Assembly (NCBI RefSeq): GCF_003324185.1
Contig: NZ_PXUP01000010.1
Coordinates: 53,153-117,152, forward strand
Length of the DNA: 64,000 nt
Direction: 5' to 3'
Source: Faecalibacterium prausnitzii
GTDB lineage: Bacteria > Bacillota > Clostridia > Oscillospirales > Ruminococcaceae
Position numbers and translations under genes: made by a program. Below the pieces are notes generated by a model. The model did not search any database and was not told the origin of the DNA. It saw only the letters and a list, made by a program, of their open reading frames with translations. How positions within the stretch are numbered: position 1 is the stretch's first letter; each line of letters begins with the position of its first letter. Positions 54,543 to 62,112 of this stretch are shown here, piece by piece.

Positions 54543-55186
54543 ACCGTTTCAATATATATGCGGTCGGTATATGCCGCGATTTTGGATCGTATTCTGCGGA
54601 TATGCTCTGCCACAACGCTGCTGTCGCCCTCGCTGTCATAACCCCAAATACGCTCATATATCCGTTCTTTATCAAAGATCTGTCCTGGATTTTGAGAAAG
54701 CAGTTCCACAATATCAAATTCCTTTTTTGCAAGACCGACACGCTTATCGCCAAAGAACAAGCAACGTTCTGAATAGTCAATCGTCAAATCACCGGAAAAC
54801 TTGACTTGTGCTTCAAAATTGTGTCGTGCTTCCCGGCGCAGATGAGCGCGCACCCGCGCGTCAAGTTCCATAAGTGAAAAGGGCTTCACAATGTAATCAT
54901 CGCCGCCAACAGTAAAGCCTTTTACCTTATCTGTATCTTCGATTCGAGCAGTCAGAAAAAGGATCGGGCAGGATATGTGATCGCGGATACGCTTGCAAAC
55001 TTCTAACCCGTCTTTTCCGGGCATATTGATGTCAAGCAAAATAATATCCGGTTGTTTTTCCACTTGCTTTAGTGCTTCTGCACCATTGAAAGCGGGCAGG
55101 ACACGAAAGCCCTTGCTTTCAAAAAAGCTGCCGAGCATAGAAACAATGTCGCTTTCATCGTCAGCGATTAAGATTTTTGCTCCCAC
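54512..55186 (-). CDS. OmpR-family response regulator
   Basis: The 224-residue protein has a receiver domain (ILIADDESDIVSML, the phosphoacceptor in IILLDINMPGKDGLEV, LTARIEDTDKV, and the switch lysine in YIVKPFS). An OmpR-type winged helix follows (EFDIVELLSQNPGQIFDKERIYERIW, IRRIRSKI, VWGCGYKW). GTG 55186 is the best start, eight bases after AGGAGG; GTG 55195 is too close. It pairs with the downstream kinase and probably controls the ABC genes. Confidence 0.93.
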   Translation of the reverse strand: MGAKILIADDESDIVSMLGSFFESKGFRVLPAFNGAEALKQVEKQPDIILLDINMPGKDGLEVCKRIRDHISCPILFLTARIEDTDKVKGFTVGGDDYIVKPFSLMELDARVRAHLRREARHNFEAQVKFSGDLTIDYSERCLFFGDKRVGLAKKEFDIVELLSQNPGQIFDKERIYERIWGYDSEGDSSVVAEHIRRIRSKIAAYTDRIYIETVWGCGYKWVK

Positions 55187-55229
55187 TTTACACACCTCCT
55201 AACAATTAAGTGTAGTGCTCATTTTTCAA

Positions 55230-55415
55230 CTATTTATCAATTATCTTACTGTCTATTCTTCTCCCGTCAACAGGCTTTTCCGCGTCTTTGGGTATCAACC
55301 AAATGCGGCTGAACTTTACCGCGCCGGGTATGCGCTCACCCTCGCAAAGTTTCTGCACCCGTCTTTCGGAAATGCCCCATTTTGCCGCCACTTCCGCACA
55401 AGATACATATTCCAT
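55230..55415 (-). CDS. Excisionase-type helix-turn-helix protein
   Basis: The 61-residue protein is a MerR-like winged helix-turn-helix of the excisionase family: YVSCAEVAAKWGISERRVQKLC, then GERIPGAVKFSRIWLIPKDAEKP. Such proteins assist recombinase-mediated excision or act as small regulators. It lies before the response regulator on the same strand. The 55416-55583 gap upstream shows only AT-rich, promoter-like sequence. Confidence 0.82.
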   Translation of the reverse strand: MEYVSCAEVAAKWGISERRVQKLCEGERIPGAVKFSRIWLIPKDAEKPVDGRRIDSKIIDK

Positions 55416-55583
55416 ACAAGCACCCGTCCTTTCTGTTCAAAACCTACCATGATATATTATATACGGTCAAACGAATAATAGCAATAGACCGAATGTGAAT
55501 AATAGGAAGTATTTAAGCTAACACAATGAACTAATAAGGCATATCCTTGAAAACGAGGTGAACAGTAGAATGTAGTAGGGTGA

Positions 55584-55973
55584 ATGGATATGTCTAAAAG
55601 AACGAAGAAAGATAAGCGGCCTGTTGCGAAAATCGACTTCAAGCCGTATGGCGCAGCAATCAAAGCCGGGCGCACAAAGCAGAAAGAATCCCGGAATAAG
55701 GCAGCTGATGCGCTGTTTATTTCGCCGCGCTATCTCGCCAACATCGAGAATAAGGGACAGCATCCCAGCGTACAGGTATTCTTAGAGCTGATGTCCCGGT
55801 ATCATATCTCCGTGGATCAGATTCTTCATGGCGAAGCTATGGAGGGCAAGTCTACGGAGCGTATGCAGTTTGAAACGCTGTTGGACGAGCTGACGGATGC
55901 GGAAATCAAAATCCTTACGGCAACGGCGCAAGCGCTACTGGATGCAAGAGCAGACAGCGAGGGAGAAAATTGA
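55584..55973 (+). CDS. XRE-family transcriptional regulator
   Basis: The 129-residue protein has an XRE helix-turn-helix (YGAAIKAGRTKQKESRNKAADALFISPRYLANIEN, landmark AADALFISPRYLANIE) and a C-terminal segment (LDELTDAEIKILTATAQALLDA) common in ICE regulators. It probably represses transfer or excision genes. ATG 55584 and ATG 55590 are both possible. It is the first of the plus-strand mobilization genes and is closed by its own terminator. Confidence 0.87.
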   Translation: MDMSKRTKKDKRPVAKIDFKPYGAAIKAGRTKQKESRNKAADALFISPRYLANIENKGQHPSVQVFLELMSRYHISVDQILHGEAMEGKSTERMQFETLLDELTDAEIKILTATAQALLDARADSEGEN

Positions 55974-55986
55974 ATACGGTGTAAGG

Positions 55987-56024
55987 AACGCTATGAACAG
56001 GTAGTTCATGGCGTTTTTCTTTTG
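55987..56024 (+). terminator. Terminator of the XRE regulator
   Basis: AACGCTATGAAC pairs with GTTCATGGCGTT (56004-56015), followed by TTTCTTTT. Confidence 0.85.
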
Positions 56025-56025
56025 C

Positions 56026-56142
56026 AAAATCCGCAGATGTGGCCAAAAGGCCCCATTCAGATTGTAGTATGGGTAGCGGAAGGAATACGGGGGTACGAAG
56101 TAGTCAGCAAGCACAGCAAGTGTAGCCACACTTGCGGATTTT
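56026..56142 (+). other. Candidate oriT region upstream of mobC
   Basis: AAAATCCGCAGATGTGGC (56026-56043) and GCCACACTTGCGGATTTT (56125-56142) form a 16-of-18 inverted repeat. They enclose GGCCAAAAGGCC, GTAGTATGGGTAGCGG and CAAGCACAGCAAGTG. The place, just before mobC and the relaxase, is where MOBP oriT sites lie. The nick site is not identified. Confidence 0.5.
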
Positions 56143-56226
56143 TCTTCTTTTCAGGTCCCTTGCCCGAAAAGAGAAAACTGCTTGTTGGGATATCCCAAAC
56201 CCTTATGAGAAACGGAGGTATCCGCT

Positions 56227-56556
56227 ATGGCGAACAGGAAACGGCCCATCGTTCTTCGCTGCCCGGTGACGGCGGAGGAACGGGCTTTGATTGAACAGAA
56301 GATGGCTCAGCTCCCCACCCAGCGGATCGGTGCCTATCTCCGCAAGATGGCGATTGACGGGTATATCATCTATACAGATACCGCAGATATCAAGGCGTTC
56401 ACCAAAGAGCTTTCCGCCATCGGCCGGAACATCAATCAGATCGCCAAGCGGATCAACGCCGGAGGTCCTGCGTATCAGGCCGACATGGACGAGATACGGG
56501 AAAGGCTGGACGAGATATGGCAGTTACAAAGACACATCCTATCAAGTCAACGCTGA
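56227..56556 (+). CDS. mobC: MobC-family mobilization protein
   Basis: MobC proteins help the relaxase open DNA at oriT. The 109-residue product starts with RPIVLRCPVTAEERALIEQKM, a ribbon-helix-helix-like region with IGAYLRKMAIDGYII, and ends in the MobC motif ELSAIGRNINQIAKRIN. ACGGAGGTATCC precedes the ATG. Its end overlaps the relaxase start by 40 bases, so the two are coupled. Confidence 0.9.
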   Translation: MANRKRPIVLRCPVTAEERALIEQKMAQLPTQRIGAYLRKMAIDGYIIYTDTADIKAFTKELSAIGRNINQIAKRINAGGPAYQADMDEIRERLDEIWQLQRHILSSQR

Positions 56557-57863
56557 AAGCAGCCATTGACTATATCTGCAACCCGGAGAAAACAGACGGG
56601 AAGCTCCTGGTATCCGCCTATGGCTGCTCCGTCGAAACTGCGGATATCGAATTTGCCTGGACCCGCCGCCATGCCATCGACAAGGGAACGAACCTGGGCC
56701 GACACCTGATCCAAGCCTTTCAGCCTGGGGAGGTTACGCCGGAACAGGCCCATGAAATAGGCATGGAACTTGCAAAAGAAATCTTGGGCGGCAAGTATGA
56801 ATTTGTACTTACCACCCACATAGACAAAGATCATGTTCATAACCACTTGATTTTCAATGCGGTCAGCTTTCAGGATCACAAGCACTATCACTCCAATAAG
56901 CGGAGCTATCACTTCATCCGCCGCACTTCGGACAGGCTTTGCAAAGAACACGGTCTGTCCGTCATCATCCCCGGACAGGACAAGGGCAAAAGCTATATTG
57001 AACATCAGACCACGCAAAACGGCACCAGTTATAAGGCGAAGCTGAAAGCTGCTATTGACCGGCTCCTGCCAGCCTGTTCCAACCTGGAAGAACTGCTTCG
57101 CCGCCTGCAGAGAGAAGGCTATGAGATCAAGCGTGGCAAATATATCTCCGCCAGAGCGCCGGATCAGGAACGGTTTACCCGTCTGAAAACCTTGGGGATG
57201 GACTACACCGAAGAAGCCCTTGCCGCCCGGATTGCCGGACGCGCCAGACCTTCCCGCCAACCGAAACAGCAGAATGGAAAGATCAGTCTGCTCATTGATA
57301 TCCAGAACAACATCAAGGCGCAGCAGAGTGCAGGCTATCGCCGCTGGGCGACCATCGAAAATCTGAAACGGATCGCGGATACCTCCAACTTTTTGACGGA
57401 GCATGGTATCGGCAGTTATGAAGAATTGTTGGATCGGTGCGAGGTGGCATCCGCCTCCGCTGCCCGGCTGAAAGCGGACCTTCGGGATACCGGGGCGAAA
57501 ATCGACGAGCTGGCCTTGAAGATGAAGCACGTCGCCGCCTACCGCCAGCTCAAGTCAATCTATGACCGCTATAAGGCGTCCAGGGATAAGGAAAAGTTTC
57601 TGCGAGGGCATGAGAGCGAGATCATCCTTTTTGAAGCCGCCGCCAGGGAGTGTAAGCGGCTGGGTGCGGTTCCGCTGCCTGCCACAGAGCGGATGCAGGC
57701 CGAAATAGACGAGCTCAACGCAAGAAAAGCCATTCTAAAAGCTGAATTGCAGAAAGCCCAGCGGAAAGAACAGGACTATGCTGCCATGCGTCAGAATGTG
57801 GAGGATTTTCTTTCCCCGCCGCAGCCGGAGCAGGAGCGGAAAAAGAATGTGGAGCTGGAATAA
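56517..57863 (+). CDS. MOBP-type relaxase
   Basis: The 448-residue protein nicks oriT and pilots the strand in conjugation. The relaxase domain has the N-terminal AVTKTHPIKSTLKAAIDYI and motif III H101-x-D103-x2-H106-x-H108-x-H110 (HIDKDHVHNH). The catalytic tyrosine is probably Y20 or nearby. The C-terminal half is helical, with a coiled coil rich in Lys/Glu (DELNARKAILKAEL). Relaxases of this type occur in Tn1549-like ICEs and in mobilizable Tn4451-like elements. Confidence 0.93.
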   Translation: MAVTKTHPIKSTLKAAIDYICNPEKTDGKLLVSAYGCSVETADIEFAWTRRHAIDKGTNLGRHLIQAFQPGEVTPEQAHEIGMELAKEILGGKYEFVLTTHIDKDHVHNHLIFNAVSFQDHKHYHSNKRSYHFIRRTSDRLCKEHGLSVIIPGQDKGKSYIEHQTTQNGTSYKAKLKAAIDRLLPACSNLEELLRRLQREGYEIKRGKYISARAPDQERFTRLKTLGMDYTEEALAARIAGRARPSRQPKQQNGKISLLIDIQNNIKAQQSAGYRRWATIENLKRIADTSNFLTEHGIGSYEELLDRCEVASASAARLKADLRDTGAKIDELALKMKHVAAYRQLKSIYDRYKASRDKEKFLRGHESEIILFEAAARECKRLGAVPLPATERMQAEIDELNARKAILKAELQKAQRKEQDYAAMRQNVEDFLSPPQPEQERKKNVELE

Positions 57864-57946
57864 ATCCGTTTTCTGCGTTTTATCCTGGGCTTTTGTCAGA
57901 ACATCAAATATAATAACGATATAGACATATCAAAGGAGGCGAGCCT

Positions 57947-58300
57947 ATGACGAGAGGCGAAGCAATAAAGGATTTCTTTTGCAAGACGATCCTGCCCGTG
58001 GCGGCCGCCGCGCTGCTGTACTGCATCTTCCGGTCCGCTTGCGTGAAAGCCGGTGAGCTGGACTACCTATGGTTATGGATACTCTGCGGGCTGCCGTTCG
58101 GCATCTGGCGGCTGCGCCTCTGGATCATACCAGGCGGCGGCTCCCTGGGCAGTGGGATCGCCTTGTTCGCGCTGAACTTTATTCTGGCCGGGATCATCGG
58201 CGGTTTCGTTCTGGTCTGGCGGCTGATCGTGGCGGTGTGGTATGTGCCGCTGACGGTGTGGTATGTGCCGCTGACGGTGTGGAGATTGATAGTTGGATGA
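57947..58300 (+). CDS. DUF6050-like small membrane protein with tandem duplication
   Basis: The 117-residue protein has three hydrophobic segments and a C-terminal WYVPLTV repeat. A 21-base unit is present twice in tandem (58234-58254 and 58255-58275) plus a partial third copy. Related small membrane proteins sit next to relaxase genes in Firmicute ICEs; the DUF6050 name is from memory and not certain. AAAGGAGGCG precedes the ATG. Function unknown. Confidence 0.7.
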   Translation: MTRGEAIKDFFCKTILPVAAAALLYCIFRSACVKAGELDYLWLWILCGLPFGIWRLRLWIIPGGGSLGSGIALFALNFILAGIIGGFVLVWRLIVAVWYVPLTVWYVPLTVWRLIVG

Positions 58301-58348
58301 CTACACTTAAAACACAAACCGGAGGGATAATACCCTCCGGTTTCTTAA

Positions 58349-59293
58349 TCATTCCGTGTCCGCAAAAAAATCATATGCATTTTCTTTGTTAAAGTAGTAG
58401 TTTGCTATCACTCGGTTTCGTCTTTGATAGTATTCTTTTAGATATAGATTTGAAATGATTGTAACAGCATCAATAACACTTGAAAGCAGTTTAGCAATAT
58501 CTTCATCTTCTATTTTAATGAGCGGGATGTCTACTCGATCTTTCCATCTTCTGAACGTAGATGTGGACTCAAAGCGCTTGTCTACTTGTCCGTTATTATG
58601 TACTATCATGTTCCGAAGGTTCACAATATCCAGTAAATCATCCCAAGTTTCAGCGTTCAAATTCTTTCGTATTTCAATTCCAAATGCCTTTTTGTAGATA
58701 TCATTTGTTTTTTCAATATTCATAAAGTCGTTCCCAGTATACTTGCGAACAATTTTTTCCAAGAAGCTATCTTTTTTAGATTCACAACTTATGAAGAGTA
58801 AGGCCTCAAAATAATCCCTAAATAGAACCTCGATAATAGATGCCAGTTCAATTATTTCGATTTGATAGCAGTCATACGCCAATAGCCACTTCTCTGTTTC
58901 AGGTCGATGTTCCGCAACTGCCTGAATACTAATACGATTCATTCGTTTAATACGAACAAAGCGAGCCAGATGCTTTTGTATATTTTTTAGCGTAGATGTT
59001 CGGCCACAAGAATGGCAAAAATTATATCCAGCAGTCTTAGATTCTTTCTTATCGTGAATGCATAAGGAAACTGTCCCACAATAAGGGCAACAAAGTTGGT
59101 ATAGTTGAAATCTTCTGAGGTGCATATTCTTAAAAAAATCCTCAGAAGTTAATGGCTTTCGTTTGATTCTTTTGCAATAGCCAGCATAGAATGAGTAGTA
59201 AAGTTTCTTCATATAGTTCAAATGTTGATTGGAGAATTTCGCCAGAAATTCCTCGTCTACCAAGGCATACATCTCATTATCTGCTTTTTCCAT
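58349..59293 (-). CDS. Zinc-ribbon plus HEPN-domain protein, possible defence RNase
   Basis: I do not recognise this 314-residue protein as a named family. It has a zinc ribbon (C69-x2-C72 and C93-x2-C96: CPYCG and CHSCG) after a Lys-rich N-terminus. A helical C-terminal domain holds R227-N-M-I-V-H232 followed by NNG, the RNxxxH motif of HEPN ribonucleases. HEPN proteins cut RNA in toxin, CRISPR and abortive-infection systems. The gene is clearly AT-rich compared with both sides, has its own promoter and a GAGAGGA site before ATG 59293, and no adjacent antitoxin or NTPase is visible. A defence role is inference. Confidence 0.65.
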   Translation of the reverse strand: MEKADNEMYALVDEEFLAKFSNQHLNYMKKLYYSFYAGYCKRIKRKPLTSEDFFKNMHLRRFQLYQLCCPYCGTVSLCIHDKKESKTAGYNFCHSCGRTSTLKNIQKHLARFVRIKRMNRISIQAVAEHRPETEKWLLAYDCYQIEIIELASIIEVLFRDYFEALLFISCESKKDSFLEKIVRKYTGNDFMNIEKTNDIYKKAFGIEIRKNLNAETWDDLLDIVNLRNMIVHNNGQVDKRFESTSTFRRWKDRVDIPLIKIEDEDIAKLLSSVIDAVTIISNLYLKEYYQRRNRVIANYYFNKENAYDFFADTE

Positions 59294-59364
59294 AAAGCGA
59301 TTCCTCTCATAGCAAACATTTTTCTCTAATCCTGACGCAAACAACCATATCCTTATATTTTATA

Positions 59365-59393
59365 ATTATAGCAGTTATTTTTCCAATTTACAA
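59365..59393 (-). promoter_or_regulatory. Promoter of the zinc-ribbon/HEPN gene
   Basis: On the minus strand TTGTAA (59393-59388) and TATAAT (59370-59365) have a 17-base spacer, 71 bases before the start codon. Confidence 0.8.
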
Positions 59394-59420
59394 ATATCTT
59401 CATTTTGCAAAAAGAAAAAA

Positions 59421-59465
59421 GCGGGAGTACAGCCAATCGGATGAACCGAAAAGCTGTACTCCCGT
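59421..59465 (-). terminator. Terminator after the ArdA/YodL operon
   Basis: GCGGGAGTACAGC pairs with GCTGTACTCCCG(T); an inner TCGG/CCGA pair adds to it. The minus strand ends in a long T-rich run (CTTTTTTCTTTTT). The rest of 59466-59575 holds no gene. Confidence 0.82.
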
Positions 59466-59575
59466 TTTATGTGTCAGAAAGTGTTTGAAATCAAGCTTTT
59501 TTCTTCATGTACCAGCAAACAGACCGACACATGAGAAATCATAAAGGCTCCCTTTGAAAATACGGATACAGGGAA

Positions 59576-59773
59576 TTATTTTGCGGTTTTTCCACCCCTA
59601 TCTTCACATATTTTAGACCGTTTGGAATTGTAATGCGGACAAGCGACCAGACACGCCCTAAAACTCTGCTTGCAGCCGTGAACACATTTTTTACAAATAT
59701 GGTTATACTGCCGCCTGCCGTTCTCGCCCAGGAAGAACGCCCATTCCAGCCGCCACTTCTTGCTTCGGCTCAT
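59576..59773 (-). CDS. Small cysteine-rich ICE protein
   Basis: The 65-residue protein starts with KKWRLEWAFFLGENGRRQYN and has six cysteines (CKKCVHGCKQSFRACLVACP), likely a zinc-binding fold. Proteins of this wording follow ArdA-type genes in Firmicute ICEs. Its ATG overlaps the end of the upstream ArdA/YodL gene by four bases, so the two are coupled. The function is unknown. Confidence 0.72.
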   Translation of the reverse strand: MSRSKKWRLEWAFFLGENGRRQYNHICKKCVHGCKQSFRACLVACPHYNSKRSKICEDRGGKTAK

Positions 59774-61620
59774 AGGCAGTCATGCTCCGGCACATCACGG
59801 CCGGGCTTCTTGCCCTCCGGGGGCTTGTGCTCAGCACACTCCCGTTTGGCATCCTCTAACCGCTCACGGATGGAAGGCTTCTCCGGCGTTGTCCGATCTG
59901 CGTACTCCTGGGCTTTTTCCAATTCTTCGCCGCGTCTGCCGTTGTTGATAACGCCATCGATCATCCCGTAGTCATCTTCCAGCGTCATTTCCGCCGTGCG
60001 GAGGGGATTGTCCTGTTCCGGCTGCTGCGCGAGGACAGCAAAAGCCCGTGTGCCGTTGCCCATGATGAGATATTTCCCATCGTCAGACTGATGGTGAACC
60101 CCATATCCCGCCGCCTCCATTTGTTCCCGCGTCATATTGGTCACACAAAAGCTGCCTCTGGGTGTGCTGATCCGCTCCTGCGTCGCCATCTGATCCGGCG
60201 TGGGGATCGTGACCTCCGCTGCCCGTTCCGGCTGCAAAAATTCCGGCACCTGGGAGAAGCCAAAGCGGTCACAGTAATGCGCGGTGTTCTCCCCGTCCTG
60301 ATGCAGCACCACAATATCGGACACGGACAGGGAGTGCCCCTTGAAGTCTGCCGGGTGGTTGATATTAAATCGGGTATAGATGCTTTCCAAACTGTCCTGC
60401 TCTGTCAGCGGGGCGGTGTAGACCAGTTCATAGTTCTCCGGCTTTACAGAAAGGCCATTGTTGCGGATGGCATCCAACGGCTCAAAGCGGTAATCCAATG
60501 TTTCATTGCCGCTTTTCAGTTGGTAGATGGAAAAGGTATCTCTCGGAACGGCCTGCGCCTGCTCCGCAATGTCGGCGGGCGTCTGCACATAGGCGGCCGC
60601 CTCCGCTGCATACTCCCGTTCTGCCTTTTCCGCAAAGGCCAGCATTTCGTCAATACGGGACTTGTCCGGATTCTCCAACGCTGCCTTGATCTCGGCGGGG
60701 TCGAAGTCCAGAAATTCCTCATAGCCTGTGGCATCCTTGAACTTTTCAATCTCCGACGGAAGATAGTCCTCCTGCGTCTGACCCAGCGCCGCCAGCTTTT
60801 CATCCAGAGCGGAAATGCGTCCCGCCATCAGGTTTTCGTAAACTTCTTCCTTTGCGGCGTGCGCCTCCGGGTGCTCCGCCGCATACTGCGGATCGTTCTG
60901 ACGGAAAAACTCGTCCATGTCAAAGGCAATATCCATGGCCCATTCGGATTTTTCTTCTTCGGGAAGATCGTCTTGAAAGGTCATCACCCGGTACTCGTCG
61001 GGGATGCTGCCGCGTTCGCCGTCGTAAAACTCATGGAAGCTGCTGCCGGTATCCCAGACATACCCCTGATCCGTGAAGGTGCCGTTTTCCTCCAACGCAA
61101 CGTCCCGGCCGTAGGCCTCATAGTCGATGTAATTCTGCAAATGCTCTGGCACCTGCATAACGTCCAGTTCTTCGATGTAATAGCGGCCCAGATCGTCATA
61201 GTCATGGATATCGGGGTAAACCTCATAGCAATCCAGATTCTCGGTGAGGTTGATGATCTCCTGCAGGCTGCCGCAATGGTCGCCCATTTCCATACCGGCC
61301 TGAAACTGTGCGTATTCGCTTTCGCTCATCTCATCCAGCTTCGATGCCAGATAATTCAGCTCGTCCAGATTTTCGTATTCGCCCAGCTTGTCATAGAGGC
61401 CATCCACATAGCAGTCATAATCCGTGATGAACCATTCCTCATAGGGCTGGCCGAAGTCATCCTTCTGGCCGATCCCGATCCGCTTAAACACTTCCTTCAA
61501 TTCCTCGGCGGTGGTGGGAAACTTCACCCACTCGCCCACAAGTTCGCCCTCATTGTACTTCCCAAGATTGGTGATAAAGGCGGCAAAGGGATAATCCTTG
61601 TCGTGATCGTAATATGGCAT
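59770..61620 (-). CDS. Antirestriction protein ArdA fused to a YodL domain
   Basis: The 616-residue protein begins with an ArdA-like domain (about 8-195; FAAFITNLGKYNEGELVGEW and DLGRYYIEELDVM are typical). ArdA is a DNA mimic that blocks type I restriction and modification enzymes. A helical acidic linker follows, then a YodL domain (about 360-460; SIYQLKSGNETLDYRFEPLD and LSVSDIVVLHQDG). It ends with KPSIRERLEDAKRECAE, shared with the next gene. The product is very acidic, as DNA mimics are. It lies 12 bases after the second ArdA-like gene. Confidence 0.85.
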   Translation of the reverse strand: MPYYDHDKDYPFAAFITNLGKYNEGELVGEWVKFPTTAEELKEVFKRIGIGQKDDFGQPYEEWFITDYDCYVDGLYDKLGEYENLDELNYLASKLDEMSESEYAQFQAGMEMGDHCGSLQEIINLTENLDCYEVYPDIHDYDDLGRYYIEELDVMQVPEHLQNYIDYEAYGRDVALEENGTFTDQGYVWDTGSSFHEFYDGERGSIPDEYRVMTFQDDLPEEEKSEWAMDIAFDMDEFFRQNDPQYAAEHPEAHAAKEEVYENLMAGRISALDEKLAALGQTQEDYLPSEIEKFKDATGYEEFLDFDPAEIKAALENPDKSRIDEMLAFAEKAEREYAAEAAAYVQTPADIAEQAQAVPRDTFSIYQLKSGNETLDYRFEPLDAIRNNGLSVKPENYELVYTAPLTEQDSLESIYTRFNINHPADFKGHSLSVSDIVVLHQDGENTAHYCDRFGFSQVPEFLQPERAAEVTIPTPDQMATQERISTPRGSFCVTNMTREQMEAAGYGVHHQSDDGKYLIMGNGTRAFAVLAQQPEQDNPLRTAEMTLEDDYGMIDGVINNGRRGEELEKAQEYADRTTPEKPSIRERLEDAKRECAEHKPPEGKKPGRDVPEHDCL

Positions 61621-61632
61621 ATCAGAACCTCC

Positions 61633-62112
61633 TTACAGTTCCGGCGCAGATTTTTCTTTATGGGGCTGCGCCTTGCATTTCTCCGCACATTCCTTCTTGC
61701 CCTGTTCCAGCCGTTCCCGGATGGAGGGCTTTTTCTCCGGCTCCGCAGGGCGTTCATGCACCCACTCGTCGCCGGAGAGAGAAATATATCCGTGTTCCGT
61801 AAAATGACCCTGTTCCTCCTGCATGGCGTACTTGCCAAACGGAACAGGGTCGATTGCTTTCAGAAGTTCCGGGGGTAACGGCGTATCCATGTGCTGTGCC
61901 AGATACCGCCAGCCCAGATCGTTCAGGTCATGGATGTTTGGTTCAAATACGAAATAGTCGATGTTGTCCGCAAACTCCTTAAATTGTTCTGGTGTTATCA
62001 GCTTGAAGGGTGACGCCTGCACCGCCGCCAGCAGCTCCCGGTCCTCCGGGGAGAGGGCGGCCACCGCCGCCCTCACTTTGGGTAAATGTTCCAAAGCCTT
62101 ATTTTCTGCCAT
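61633..62112 (-). CDS. Small ArdA-related protein with the shared C-terminal tail
   Basis: The 159-residue protein contains PNIHDLNDLGWRYLAQ, which matches the DIHDYDDLGRYYIEEL segment of the ArdA domain next door. It ends with KKPSIRERLEQGKKECAEKC, the same tail as that protein. It looks like a partial ArdA paralogue. The start at 62112 overlaps the end of topB by 14 bases, so all three minus-strand genes are co-transcribed. Function as antirestriction is inferred. Confidence 0.75.
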   Translation of the reverse strand: MAENKALEHLPKVRAAVAALSPEDRELLAAVQASPFKLITPEQFKEFADNIDYFVFEPNIHDLNDLGWRYLAQHMDTPLPPELLKAIDPVPFGKYAMQEEQGHFTEHGYISLSGDEWVHERPAEPEKKPSIRERLEQGKKECAEKCKAQPHKEKSAPEL

